From positions 26,545 to 90,544 of the forward strand of contig NZ_CANMZW010000024.1 in the NCBI RefSeq assembly GCF_947502445.1: a stretch of DNA of 64,000 bases, in the 5' to 3' direction. Positions 1 to 7,591 of the stretch are shown here, in pieces. Made by a program: the position numbers and the translations under genes. A model generated the notes under the pieces. The model did no database searches. It saw nothing but the letters and a program-made list of their open reading frames with translations, and had not been told where the DNA came from. This stretch comes from an uncultured Brevibacillus sp. (GTDB taxonomy: Bacteria; Bacillota; Bacilli; Brevibacillales; Brevibacillaceae). Position 1 is the stretch's first letter, and each line of letters opens with the position of its first letter.

Positions 1-915
1 GATTGTTTTTCCCAGCTGTTCATGAGCCCACTTCGCATTCTCAAACATCGCGATATCATGCTTCAAAAATAATTCAGATGGATTCACCGAGAAGTTGAAA
101 AACATGCCAGTAAATTGCTCAATGACCTTGGCGTGTTGCTTAATCCTTGCGAACTCCTTGGATTGGCCGTTCAGACTGCTTTTGTTTTGTTCCAATATTT
201 CCGTGATTTCTTTCGCTTGCTCCTGATGTTTTTCCTGAATGGCCTGTGGCATAGCTGAATAGGTTTCCAGGTCCTTCGTAACTTCGGCAAGTTCCTTCAT
301 TTTATTATTCACACGGGGCAGCAGGTCAGGCTTATATTCTTTTATATACTGTCTGATTTCATCGTATACATTTTCGCTGACATTTTGTACATCCATTCCG
401 ACCACCCGCAGTTTCTTTTCGTTCTCGGGATCGGCATTGTACTCACGCATCCATTCCAGCATGTCTACGATTTCTTTTGTTTGAAATATAGGCATTAGGA
501 ATTTACTCGGATTCCCTTCTCCTGTGAGAACGTAATGATCAAGTTTCAATGCGTTGCCCCAGTTTTCTTCTAATACAAGGGTGGTAAAGCCCATTTCCAT
601 GACGAGAAATTCAACAAACCGGTGTTTCATCGTATAAATTTCACGACTTCCATGATTTGCCTCACCTAAACCTACGATTGAAGCAGAACCGATCATTTGG
701 CGCAGCGGTTCAATATCTTTAAGATCAGTCCCAGGCTCAGCGCTATTCAATTGAAAAGAGTTCAGCTCTAACCATTCTTTTGGACTTAGATTTTCTGCCT
801 TCTTCCCTTGTTGTTCGCTGTCCATCTCGGTTAATGGAGCTGTATTCGTGCATCCTGTTATGAGTAGTAGACCACAAATCGATAACGCGACGATGCTACT
901 TCTGTAAAAGTTCAT
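1..915 (-). CDS. Erythromycin esterase family lipoprotein (3' end outside window)
   Basis: The frame is open from the ATG at 915 to the window edge (305 codons), so the C-terminus is missing. The N-terminus is a lipoprotein signal peptide with lipobox LITGC (Cys22), so the protein should be anchored on the outer face of the membrane. From about residue 82 comes GLGEANHGSREIY. This matches the GE-x-x-H signature of the erythromycin esterase/succinoglycan biosynthesis family, with Glu85 and His88 at the spacing of the EreB catalytic pair. A TAGGAGGA ribosome site lies about 7 nt before the ATG. Members open macrolide lactone rings, but many chromosomal homologues have unknown substrates, so resistance is not established. 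Family assignment is strong; substrate is unknown. Confidence 0.85.
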   Translation of the reverse strand, partial: MNFYRSSIVALSICGLLLITGCTNTAPLTEMDSEQQGKKAENLSPKEWLELNSFQLNSAEPGTDLKDIEPLRQMIGSASIVGLGEANHGSREIYTMKHRFVEFLVMEMGFTTLVLEENWGNALKLDHYVLTGEGNPSKFLMPIFQTKEIVDMLEWMREYNADPENEKKLRVVGMDVQNVSENVYDEIRQYIKEYKPDLLPRVNNKMKELAEVTKDLETYSAMPQAIQEKHQEQAKEITEILEQNKSSLNGQSKEFARIKQHAKVIEQFTGMFFNFSVNPSELFLKHDIAMFENAKWAHEQLGKTI

Positions 916-1036
916 TTCTCTTTCCTCCTAAAAACTTCGTTGGCGCAAAGTATCGCATGGGCACTGCCTGTACAACAAGTAGCGTTTTGTCATAAGTTTG
1001 AGACGCCCTGTTACTAACGGTTTCTCCCTGCCCCAT

Positions 1037-1051
1037 ATGACAATTTGTCAT
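1037..1051. promoter_or_regulatory. Perfect 7-bp inverted repeat upstream of the esterase gene
   Basis: ATGACAA-T-TTGTCAT is a perfect dyad about 120 bp upstream of the esterase start. A half-site-like TTATGACAA recurs nearer the gene on the same strand. The form suits a dimeric repressor of MarR, TetR or MerR type, but no regulator gene adjoins it in the window. Function is inferred from symmetry alone. Confidence 0.3.
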
Positions 1052-1053
1052 CA

Positions 1054-1088
1054 AAAAAAGCACCGGATCTTGAAGATCGGTACTTTTG
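1054..1088. terminator. A/T-flanked hairpin, possible bidirectional terminator
   Basis: AAAAGCACCGGATCT and AGATCGGTACTTTT form a stem around a 3-nt loop with one bulged G. The A tract on one side and T tract on the other allow termination in either direction. It separates the esterase gene from the decayed topoisomerase remnant. Confidence 0.35.
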
Positions 1089-1098
1089 AAATAGCATT

Positions 1099-1398
1099 TC
1101 CAATGTCATATGCTGCAATCGGGGATAAGAATAAGCAATCCATCACACCCTACCTTCTAAAGGAATGGTGAATTAATAAGCCAAAACTGGAGCATTTGGA
1201 ACAGTTTGAAATTATCCGAAAGTTAATGGCTCGGCAAGACGTATCTATAATCGTAATAAGTACAGATTATGGTAGAGAGGGCGAAATTATAGGAAGAGAG
1301 CTATGCTGGATAAATGGATCAATGAACCCCATAGAACGATTTTGTGTGAGTGCAACGGATGATGACGCACTTATCATTGGATTTAATAATCTACAGCC
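1099..1398 (+). pseudogene. Remnant of a DNA topoisomerase III (TopB-like) gene
   Basis: A plus-strand reading frame, interrupted by a stop at 1169-1171, gives PYLLKEW-stop and then EQFEIIRKLMARQDVSIIVISTDYGREGEIIGREL, followed by IERFCVSATDDDALIIGFNNLQP. The STDxGREGE block, then an IKRxxxSSxTDxAIxxGFxNLxP-like block, is the order of the TOPRIM-to-domain II part of type IA topoisomerases of the TopB class. The N-terminal start and the catalytic Tyr domain are absent. Homology stops at 1398, where the dispersed repeat begins. I infer an inactivated fragment, perhaps left by a lost mobile element, since extra TopB copies are common on such elements. Confidence 0.5.
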
Positions 1399-1492
1399 GA
1401 CGCTTAAGGGCGTGTTTCACTTTTTTCATTCCGCCTCGGTCGGTGTTCCAAAGATCTTCGCTGTTTTCTCCGTTTTCCTCAGCCAGCTTTGG
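1399..1492 (+). repeat. Dispersed fold-back repeat, copy A (one arm)
   Basis: This segment matches 11337-11429 closely. Both run from a GACGCTTAA-GGCGTGTTTC block through GTTCCAAAGA-CTTCGCT and a TTTTCTCC-TTTTCCTC block to GCCAGCTTT. It also shares the 18-mer at 1463-1480, in reverse complement, with 16978-16995. It abuts the truncated topoisomerase frame. No transposase is present, so it is a short non-autonomous repeat or a structured RNA gene; the sequence alone cannot decide. Confidence 0.6.
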
Positions 1493-1652
1493 GTGCTCTT
1501 ATTGGCTTTTTTGAAAGTAAATCAAGAGGATCTCTGTATAGGACTGAACTTCGTAGTTTCATTTTGGTGAGATTTATCTTTGAAAGTTGTAAAAGCTCTT
1601 CTCCCCCGATTTTCTCCATCAAAAAAGCACCTAGCAAGCACTACCACTCGCC

Positions 1653-1851
1653 GGAGAAACAGGTTTCCAGGCGAAGCGACTCGCGTAACCCTACTCAGCG
1701 GAGCAGTGATTTACGGGCAACAGAAACGTCACCTCTGCCTACTCTACGAAGCGGCTACCACTTTGACGTTTCCCCGTAAATTACTGCGGAGCGGACAGTC
1801 CATCTTCTCGCAGGGTGAAGACCGGAGCGCAGATCGGAAACCTGTTTCTCC
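1653..1851. repeat. 199-bp imperfect palindrome
   Basis: The ends are a perfect 16-bp inverted repeat, GGAGAAACAGGTTTCC at 1653-1668 and its complement at 1836-1851. Inside, GCAGTGATTTACGGG pairs with CCCGTAAATTACTGC (one mismatch), then ACGTCA pairs with TGACGT near the centre. A transcript from either strand would fold into a long hairpin. The reading frames crossing it change composition abruptly and have no credible ribosome site, so I do not treat them as genes. It could be a MITE-like element or an RNA gene. The flanking 1493-1652 stretch shows nothing else recognisable. Confidence 0.6.
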
Positions 1852-1906
1852 CCCACCGCAGCTATCTTCATGCCACCCAAAGCTTGCAATTCCTCCCGAA
1901 CAAATC

Positions 1907-1936
1907 CAAAAACCTCATCAAAGGATGAGGTTTCAG
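1907..1936 (-). terminator. Rho-independent terminator of the small membrane protein gene
   Basis: On the minus strand AAACCTCATC-CTTT-GATGAGGTTTTT lies about 20 bp after the stop codon at 1955. It has a perfect stem, a short loop and a U run. Confidence 0.85.
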
Positions 1937-1954
1937 CGTGATATGCAGACGAAG

Positions 1955-2440
1955 CTATTCTTTATAAATCAAGGAGTTCAACGATTCTGCCTGATCCTTG
2001 TCCTGTTGACTGACGATTCCCTCAAATTGATACACGTACGTACCATTGTTCGAAATCTTGAGGTAGGCTACGTTCTGTTTCGCAAAACGCTCCAACACTT
2101 CATTCGCCTGCGTGATCGACAACTTGGAATTCATCGCAAGCTCGGCAGCGGTTAAATTGCCACCGTAACGTGAAGCAATTTGAAGCACCAAATTTTCCAA
2201 TGCGTCTAATCTTCGGAGCTTGGAATTTTTTCTTGCCGTGAACAATAGCCAGCCACCTAACAGTGCCGGAAGAATCCCGAGCAAAAGAAAGAGTACCAAA
2301 TCTTTTGTCACTGTCAACTTAGTCTGCTCGGATGCTATTGCCCCAATGATCATAATCAGTCCAAATAGCAAAATAATTGCTCCCGCGATGTACTGAATCA
2401 CTTCTGTAACAAGTCCGCCTCTTGTCGTTTTTTCGTTCAT
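1955..2440 (-). CDS. Two-TM membrane protein with C-terminal winged-helix-like region
   Basis: The protein is 161 residues from ATG at 2440. A TTG two codons earlier is possible, but the AGAGGAAAGG ribosome site is only about 4 nt from it and 10 nt from the ATG. Two hydrophobic helices span roughly residues 11-35 and 44-66. After them come basic residues and a soluble domain. The stretch LENLVLQIASRYGGNLTAAE, then a helix rich in LSITQANEVLERFAKQ, looks like a winged-helix fold ending in a Tyr-rich strand. This suggests a membrane-tethered DNA- or protein-binding module. I do not recognise a named family. It is monocistronic, with its own terminator. Confidence 0.7.
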   Translation of the reverse strand: MNEKTTRGGLVTEVIQYIAGAIILLFGLIMIIGAIASEQTKLTVTKDLVLFLLLGILPALLGGWLLFTARKNSKLRRLDALENLVLQIASRYGGNLTAAELAMNSKLSITQANEVLERFAKQNVAYLKISNNGTYVYQFEGIVSQQDKDQAESLNSLIYKE

Positions 2441-2548
2441 ACACAATCAGCCTTTCCTCTATCGTTAGTTTCCAGTTTATCATATCATTTCCATTGACTC
2501 ATCAGCGTAAATCGTAAAGCTCTACACATATTTCTACAGGGTCATAGC

Positions 2549-2574
2549 AAAAAAGAGCCCCCATTGGGACTCTC
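2549..2574 (-). terminator. Terminator of the first symporter gene
   Basis: The minus strand reads GAGAGTCCC-AAT-GGGGGCTCTTTTTT, a GC-rich hairpin followed by six U, just after the symporter stop at 2588. Confidence 0.8.
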
Positions 2575-2587
2575 TCACACACTCCAA

Positions 2588-3829
2588 TCATGCCGAAATC
2601 GAGCTTGGCTCTGCCGTTTCGGTATCTTTGCGGAACACACCCTCCCACTTGGCGACAGCGATACAGGAGAAAACATGTCCAAAAACATTGACCGCTGTAC
2701 GTGCCATATCGATGATGCGGTCGATCCCAATGATGAGTGCAACACCTTCAGGCGGTAAGCCTACTGCGGTAACGGTTGCCAGCAAAATAACCATCGAGGA
2801 CGAAGGAACAGCAGCCACTCCTTTGCTCGTGACGATAAAGAATAGAACCATCATCAATTGCTGCTGCCAGCTCATGTCGATCCCAAACGCCTGTGCAATG
2901 AAGGGTCCCGCAATCGTCAAATACAGCGTTGTTCCGTCGGAGTTTAGTGGCATACCCGCTGGAATTACAAACGAGGTGATATATTTGGGAACGCCGTACT
3001 TCTCCAAGCGCTGCATCAGCTGGGGCACTACAGTCTCTGTACTTCCTGTAGAGGCACCCACGATCATCAAATCCCAGACCATACGATAAATTTCTTTTAT
3101 GGGTACACGCAGCATAAGTGCAATGAGCGAAAAAAGTCCAAAGACGACTACTGCCAACCCCAAGTAAGCGGTTCCAATAAGCTTTAATAGCGGAATAATT
3201 AATGCGATTCCGTACGTGCCGATAGTTGCAGCCATCAAGGCAAATACCCCGATCGGCGCGAACATCATTACCATATTCACCAGCTTGAAGGAAGCCTTGG
3301 ATGCAATCTCGATCATCGACACAAATGGTTTCGACTCATTCCCGAGCTTCACGAGGGCAACCCCAAACAGGATACAGAAAAAGATAACGGCTAGTAAATC
3401 ATTTTTCGCCATCACGTCAATAATGTTCGTCGGGATAATGTTGAGAAGAAGCGTCTTGCCATCTAGCACTTTTGAAGTATTGGAAGCAATTGTGGTCAAA
3501 TCTGCTTGTGGAAGATTCGTCAGGTCCAAGCCCTTGCCAGGCTTTACAATATTCGCGATCGCGAGCCCAATGAACAGGATGAGCGTCGTAATTACTTCAA
3601 ACCAGATGACGGTTTTTACTCCGATTCTGCCCATTCGCTTGATATCGCCAATCCCTGCTATCCCTACCAAAAGGATCGTAACGATTACGGGAATGACAAT
3701 CATCTTGAGCAATCGGATGAAAGCATCGCCCAAGATTTTGATATCTTTCCCGATTTCCGGGAAGAAGTGACCGAATGCTGCACCGAGTACAGTAGCGCCC
3801 AAAATATAAAAGGCAAATCTAGTTTTCAT
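2588..3829 (-). CDS. Dicarboxylate/amino-acid:cation symporter (DAACS, GltP/GltT type)
   Basis: This 413-residue polytopic membrane protein has the family signatures in order. There is the N-terminal IKMIVIPVIVTILLVGIAG-type segment, the Ser/Thr-rich hairpin GASTGSTETVVP (259-268), a TM7 motif NSDGT (296-300), and the TM8 element GIDRIIDMARTAVNVFG (368-384). The TM7 motif is normally NMDGT; Ser replaces Met next to the cation and substrate site. Such carriers import glutamate, aspartate or C4-dicarboxylates with H+ or Na+. It diverges from the aminotransferase gene over a 96-bp region with a long inverted repeat, suggesting co-regulation and a substrate that the aminotransferase handles. Confidence 0.9.
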   Translation of the reverse strand: MKTRFAFYILGATVLGAAFGHFFPEIGKDIKILGDAFIRLLKMIVIPVIVTILLVGIAGIGDIKRMGRIGVKTVIWFEVITTLILFIGLAIANIVKPGKGLDLTNLPQADLTTIASNTSKVLDGKTLLLNIIPTNIIDVMAKNDLLAVIFFCILFGVALVKLGNESKPFVSMIEIASKASFKLVNMVMMFAPIGVFALMAATIGTYGIALIIPLLKLIGTAYLGLAVVVFGLFSLIALMLRVPIKEIYRMVWDLMIVGASTGSTETVVPQLMQRLEKYGVPKYITSFVIPAGMPLNSDGTTLYLTIAGPFIAQAFGIDMSWQQQLMMVLFFIVTSKGVAAVPSSSMVILLATVTAVGLPPEGVALIIGIDRIIDMARTAVNVFGHVFSCIAVAKWEGVFRKDTETAEPSSISA

Positions 3830-3859
3830 ATAATTCCCCCTGTTCGAAAAGTTATGGCA

Positions 3860-3906
3860 TGAAAATATTATTGCAAATTAAAATACGTCATGCAATAATA
3901 TTTTCA
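3860..3906. promoter_or_regulatory. 16-bp inverted repeat between divergent symporter and aminotransferase genes
   Basis: TGAAAATATTATTGCA (3860-3875) and its exact complement (3891-3906) are separated by 15 bp. The arms sit between the two divergent start codons and end about 20 bp before the aminotransferase ATG. Arms of this kind, AT-rich with GAAA/TTTC ends, resemble operators of RpiR/MurR-type regulators. The RpiR gene at 5364 is the natural candidate binder. Binding is inferred. Confidence 0.6.
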
Positions 3907-3925
3907 AAAACAAAGGGGCCATGAA

Positions 3926-5284
3926 ATGAAAATTTCATCATTACACCAGATGTTCCAAGCAAACAGACCTCATTCTGCCGCTTTCTTTGAACGCGCGAAG
4001 CATACGGTTTCTGGCGGTGTGAACGGAAATTTGCGTTATTTTGCTCCGTTCCCGATCATTTTTGAAAAAGCAGATTCAGCTAGCTTACTTGATCTGGATG
4101 GACATCGATATGTGGACTATCTTCTTTCTTATGGTGCGCTGATGCTTGGGCACGCGCATCCTGAAATCGTGGCCGCTGCCCAAAGAACCTGGTCCGAGCA
4201 AGGCACTAGCAGCTTTGGCGCCACGCATCCTCTTGAGCTGGAGCTGACGGATGAGCTGCTTGCGCTCTATCCTGCTTTTGATCAGGTGCGCTTTACGAAT
4301 TCCGGTTTGGAAGCAACCTTGTTTGCTCTGCGGCTGGCAGCAGCTTATACCGGAAAAACCCATGTAGCCAAGTTTGAAGGGCATTATCATGGCGCACATG
4401 ATCAAGTTTTACAAAGCGTAAATCCTGCTGCTGATCAAGCTGGGGAGTCTCTCGCCCCGCAATCGGTACCGGATTCATTTGGTGCGCCAGACTATTATCG
4501 CCAACACAGTGTTATCCTTCCGTTCAATGATTGGGAGGCTTGCGAGCGTATCCTGACCGAAAAAGCAGAGGTTATTTCTGCTGTCATCATGGAGCCGATG
4601 CTCTCTGGCTATATTGCGGCAGACCATTCGTTTATGAAAAATCTGCGGGAGCTGACTACCCAATTGGGGATTGTCCTCATTTTTGATGAAGTCAAGACTG
4701 GTTTCCGTATCGAGCTGGGTGGTGCACAAGCTTTTTACGGCATTGAGCCTGATTTGACCGCTTTAGGGAAGGTGGTTGGTGGTGGGTTCCCGATCGGAAT
4801 CGTTGGAGGGAAGCGTCGCTTCATGGAGCTTGCGTCCCCACTACGTTCAGATAAGCGCTCTGAAGTCGTGTTTCACAGCGGTACGTTCAATGGCAATCCG
4901 TTGTCCATCGCTTGTGGCTTGGCAACGATTCGCTATTTGAAGCAGCCGGGAGCATTTGCTCAGATCGTACAGAGCACCAACGACTTGCGAGCAGGTATTG
5001 ATGCACTTGCCAAGCAATATGACCTGCCATTTACGACGTTAGGAGAGGGGACAATCTTTAACGTGCTTGCGACGAAGCAGCCCGTACGCCACTATCGCGA
5101 CCTTGGAGCCAATCAAAATCAGCTTCGTTTGGCTCTAGACTTTTTGTTGATGGAAAACGCCGTGTATTCCAAACCGTTAAACCGCTTTTCATTGTCAGCG
5201 GCTCATACCAAAACGGAGATCACAGCCACATTGGATGCTTTTGAGAAGAGCTTTGCAGCGCTTAAACAAGATCCTCTGATCTGA
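3926..5284 (+). CDS. Class III PLP aminotransferase, glutamate-1-semialdehyde aminomutase-like
   Basis: This 452-residue fold-type I PLP enzyme starts at the second ATG after an AAAGGGG site; the ATG at 3921 leads to an immediate stop. Visible elements are YHGAHD (154-159), FDEVKTGFR with the pyridine-N Asp254, and the Schiff-base lysine Lys282 in LGKVVGGGFPIG. It resembles HemL but is about 20 residues longer. It lies with an amino-acid symporter and an RpiR regulator rather than with haem genes. I infer a catabolic omega- or D/L-amino-acid transaminase or aminomutase rather than the tetrapyrrole enzyme. Substrate unknown. Confidence 0.85.
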   Translation: MKISSLHQMFQANRPHSAAFFERAKHTVSGGVNGNLRYFAPFPIIFEKADSASLLDLDGHRYVDYLLSYGALMLGHAHPEIVAAAQRTWSEQGTSSFGATHPLELELTDELLALYPAFDQVRFTNSGLEATLFALRLAAAYTGKTHVAKFEGHYHGAHDQVLQSVNPAADQAGESLAPQSVPDSFGAPDYYRQHSVILPFNDWEACERILTEKAEVISAVIMEPMLSGYIAADHSFMKNLRELTTQLGIVLIFDEVKTGFRIELGGAQAFYGIEPDLTALGKVVGGGFPIGIVGGKRRFMELASPLRSDKRSEVVFHSGTFNGNPLSIACGLATIRYLKQPGAFAQIVQSTNDLRAGIDALAKQYDLPFTTLGEGTIFNVLATKQPVRHYRDLGANQNQLRLALDFLLMENAVYSKPLNRFSLSAAHTKTEITATLDAFEKSFAALKQDPLI

Positions 5285-5363
5285 TGGCTCACTGATTGTC
5301 ACTCAAGAAAACCTATCGTATACTTATTCCAGAATTAATGCTGGACAAGATAGGTGATCATGC

Positions 5364-6230
5364 TTGAATCCAAGTCCTACCGTTTTACAAAAGATATCTC
5401 ATATGTATCAGCAAATGAGTCCTTCGCAGCAAGCGATCGCAGATGTCATCCTACATGATCCCGAGTCGTCTGCCTTTTATAACGTAGCGAAAATGGCACG
5501 AGAAGCCAATGTCAGCGAATCAACGGTTACCCGTTTTGCCACCTTTATCGGCTATTCCGGCTTTCCGGGCATGTCACGCGAACTGCAGGAAATGGTGCGG
5601 TCACGCCTCACAACAGGCGAGCGGTTCCAGTTGTCTCGCAATGCCACTACGGTTGGACAGCAAGCAGTCTTGCAGCATTTTGAGGAAGATGTCCATAACC
5701 TGAACCTGATGATGGAGCGTATTGATTTGCATGCATTTGAGCGAATCGTACAGCTTTTGTTATCTGCCAAGCGTGTCGGTATCGTCAGCTCACGGAGCGC
5801 CCTATCGCTTGGCATGTTCTTTGACTTCTATCTCAATTTGCTCAACAAGGATACGCTGTTATTTAGCGGCGAGCCACGGACAGTTGACCGAATTCACCGA
5901 CTTGGTGCAGATGATGTTATCGTAGGAATCGGCTTTGCCAGATATACGCGCTTTAGTGTCGATTGCTTGGAAGTCGGCAAAAAACGCGGTGCCCGCATCG
6001 TCGTCATCACGGACTATCCGTCATCTCCGTTATGCCGCTATGCGGACGAAATCCTGTATACACCTACCGGGATTGCTTCCCATATGGAGTCCTTCGTTGC
6101 TCCGCTTTCGCTGTTAACGGCGATTCTGCGATCCATGTCCCATCAGGATTCAGATAAGGCAACGAGCTTATTGCATGATTTGGAGGATGCATGGAACGGG
6201 CTTGAGATCTACGTCGATTCTGACAAGTAA
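5364..6230 (+). CDS. RpiR/MurR-family transcriptional regulator
   Basis: The start is TTG at 5364, 7 nt after AGGTGA; no ATG in this frame offers a better site. The 288-residue product has an N-terminal HTH_6 domain (about 1-77, with VAKMAREANVSESTVTRFA as the recognition region). A SIS domain follows at about 125-260, containing VGIVSSRSALSLGMFF and IVVITDYPSSPLCRYAD. SIS domains bind phosphosugars or related anionic ligands. It lies 79 bp after the aminotransferase gene and probably shares its transcript. It most likely regulates the symporter/aminotransferase promoters through the inverted repeat at 3860-3906. Confidence 0.9.
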   Translation: MNPSPTVLQKISHMYQQMSPSQQAIADVILHDPESSAFYNVAKMAREANVSESTVTRFATFIGYSGFPGMSRELQEMVRSRLTTGERFQLSRNATTVGQQAVLQHFEEDVHNLNLMMERIDLHAFERIVQLLLSAKRVGIVSSRSALSLGMFFDFYLNLLNKDTLLFSGEPRTVDRIHRLGADDVIVGIGFARYTRFSVDCLEVGKKRGARIVVITDYPSSPLCRYADEILYTPTGIASHMESFVAPLSLLTAILRSMSHQDSDKATSLLHDLEDAWNGLEIYVDSDK

Positions 6231-6257
6231 AGCTGGCATTCTGGAAGTGAAAAGCAT

Positions 6258-6286
6258 AACCCGAGTCGCTGCACTCGGGTTATTTC
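6258..6286 (+). terminator. Terminator after the RpiR gene
   Basis: AACCCGAGT-CGCTGC-ACTCGGGTT is a perfect 9-bp stem followed by ATTTCT, 27 bp after the stop codon of the regulator. Confidence 0.8.
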
Positions 6287-6309
6287 TATATTTGAGGCGA
6301 TCCAAGTTT

Positions 6310-6600
6310 TCACTATCCCCCGCAACAACGAATTACACCTTCACGCAAATCATGGCCTTCCTATACGATCTCCAGCTAGAGCCGCTCTATGCCAAGATCC
6401 AATGCCCTGCTGCCAAGCATCGATTCTTTGAATGGAAGAATCAGTTTATTCAAAGGATAATAAGTGACTTCCCATTTCCAAGCAGGTCCGTAATCATTCC
6501 CGATACAGAGCATACCATGGTATTTGAGCATTACGAAGCGTTGAGTCAGGTCATCCTCTCATTTTTAAAGCAAGTGGATTCAAACAGATTAGACTCTTGA
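6310..6600 (+). pseudogene. C-terminal remnant of an alpha/beta hydrolase
   Basis: The frame encodes QLEPLYAKIQCPA, a short degenerate stretch, then VIIPDTEHTMVFEHYEALSQVILSFL. This is the usual end of an alpha/beta-hydrolase: the strand and turn ahead of the catalytic acid, then a TxH-like catalytic histidine region and the final helix. The nucleophile elbow and the whole N-terminal half are missing. There is no ribosome site, and a terminator for the preceding gene lies just upstream. I call it a decayed fragment. Confidence 0.5.
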
Positions 6601-6605
6601 CGCGC

Positions 6606-6651
6606 AACCATTTGGTTTCATATACTCAAAAAAGCGAAACTTTTTGGTTTC
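6606..6651. promoter_or_regulatory. Two ArsR-type operator-like dyads
   Basis: AACCATTTGGTT at 6606-6617 is a perfect 5+5 dyad. GAAACTTTTTGGTTTC at 6636-6651 is a related, looser copy. Both lie in the 100 bp before the SRPBCC-ArsR pair. AACCA-n2-TGGTT type boxes fit autoregulation by small ArsR/SdpR-type repressors. Assignment is inferred from position and symmetry. Confidence 0.5.
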
Positions 6652-6704
6652 CTATTTCTAATGCAAATGTTGATTGAAAACTACTTACATTTGGAGGCTC
6701 ATTC

Positions 6705-7130
6705 ATGACTAACTCTGCTAGCAATTCCATCCCGGATATTGTACAAACACTTGTATTTCAGGCTCCTTTGCAAAAAGTATGGGATGCCGTCGCTACAGCT
6801 GACGGTATTTCCGCCTGGTTCATGCCCAATGATTTTCAACCGATCGCTGGACAAGCCTTTACGATCCGTTCTCCTTATGGCGATTCCCCATGCATGGTAA
6901 AAGAGATCGACCCTCCAAACCGCCTCGTTTTTGGTTGGGGCAAGGACTGGACAATTACCTTTAGCCTGAAAGATTTGGATGGTCAAACTGAGTTTACGCT
7001 GATCCATTCCGGCTGGTCCCTGGATACGGTTACCGAGTTTGGCGAAACACATACAGTGGTGCGCGACAGAATGAACCAGGGCTGGGATTCAAGTGTTCTG
7101 CCTAAGCTGAAAGCGTATGTGGAAGCGTAA
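6705..7130 (+). CDS. SRPBCC (AHSA1-type) domain protein
   Basis: This 141-residue protein is a single START-like SRPBCC fold. It opens with IVQTLVFQAPLQKVWDAVATADGISAWF, continues with strands such as NRLVFGWGKDWTITFSL, and ends with the long helix after HTVVRDRMNQGWDSSVLPKL. AHSA1-type proteins form a hydrophobic cavity for small ligands; this is not the Hsp90 co-chaperone itself. The stop TAA directly abuts the ATG of the ArsR gene, so the two are translated together. Pairing of an AHSA1 protein with an ArsR repressor is common in Firmicutes, and the substrate is generally unknown. RBS is TTTGGAGG. Confidence 0.88.
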   Translation: MTNSASNSIPDIVQTLVFQAPLQKVWDAVATADGISAWFMPNDFQPIAGQAFTIRSPYGDSPCMVKEIDPPNRLVFGWGKDWTITFSLKDLDGQTEFTLIHSGWSLDTVTEFGETHTVVRDRMNQGWDSSVLPKLKAYVEA

Positions 7131-7523
7131 ATGAGCGCGTCTCCTGCGAAGCATGACGTCTTTCAGGCGATAGCAGATCCGACTCGCCGAAAGCTGCTGG
7201 AGCTTCTTAGCGAGCAGGAAATGGCTGTAACGACAATTAGTTCTCATTTTCCCATCAGTCGGACTGCCGTTTCCAAGCATCTGCGCATCCTGTCTGAAGC
7301 GGGACTGGTCAAGGAGCAAAAAATCGGCCGCGAAACGAGATACCGCATGCAACCTGAGCCTCTTCGGGAGCTGCAAAGCTGGTTAGCCTACTATGAGCGC
7401 TTCTGGGAAAATAAGCTGCATGCCTTGAAGCGACTGGTAGAAGGCGAGGCCTCGTCCAATGACCAACTGTCAGGTCCTCGTCTCGCTCCAGATAATCATC
7501 GCTCGACTACAAAACAAAGCTAG
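7131..7523 (+). CDS. ArsR-family winged-helix repressor
   Basis: The 130-residue protein begins KHDVFQAIADPTRRKLLELLSEQEMAVTTISSHFPISRTAVSKHLRIL, a typical ArsR/SmtB winged helix with the recognition helix at about 38-55. The wing is GLVKEQKIGRETRYRM. No metal-binding ELCVCD-type cysteine motif is present, placing it with the metal-independent SdpR-like group. It follows the SRPBCC gene with no gap and probably represses this pair through the dyads at 6606-6651. The last 25 residues are low-complexity and polar. Confidence 0.9.
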   Translation: MSASPAKHDVFQAIADPTRRKLLELLSEQEMAVTTISSHFPISRTAVSKHLRILSEAGLVKEQKIGRETRYRMQPEPLRELQSWLAYYERFWENKLHALKRLVEGEASSNDQLSGPRLAPDNHRSTTKQS

Positions 7524-7540
7524 CTGATCGAAAAGAAAAG

Positions 7541-7582
7541 AAGGATAGAGACATCAGGGTGGTGCCCCGTGTCTCTATCCTT
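7541..7582. terminator. Bidirectional terminator between convergent genes
   Basis: AAGGATAGAGACA and TGTCTCTATCCTT form a 13-bp stem, with GGG/CCC pairing further in around a small loop. It separates the plus-strand ArsR gene from the minus-strand VWA pseudogene and can serve both. A very similar stem occurs at 48258-48304. Confidence 0.85.
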
Positions 7583-7591
7583 CTACCTTGT

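Noticed and set aside
1489..2155. Two overlapping plus-strand frames across the 1.6-1.85 kb palindrome
   Set aside because: No ribosome sites; the composition follows the palindrome arms, and the second frame runs antisense into a supported gene.
3926..5284. HemL (glutamate-1-semialdehyde aminomutase) of haem synthesis
   Set aside because: The similarity is real, but the length and context with a symporter and RpiR regulator do not fit the haem pathway, so I give only the class.
6175..6600. Complete 141-codon hydrolase gene
   Set aside because: Only the last 90 codons resemble an alpha/beta hydrolase; the earlier part overlaps the RpiR gene end and crosses its terminator.
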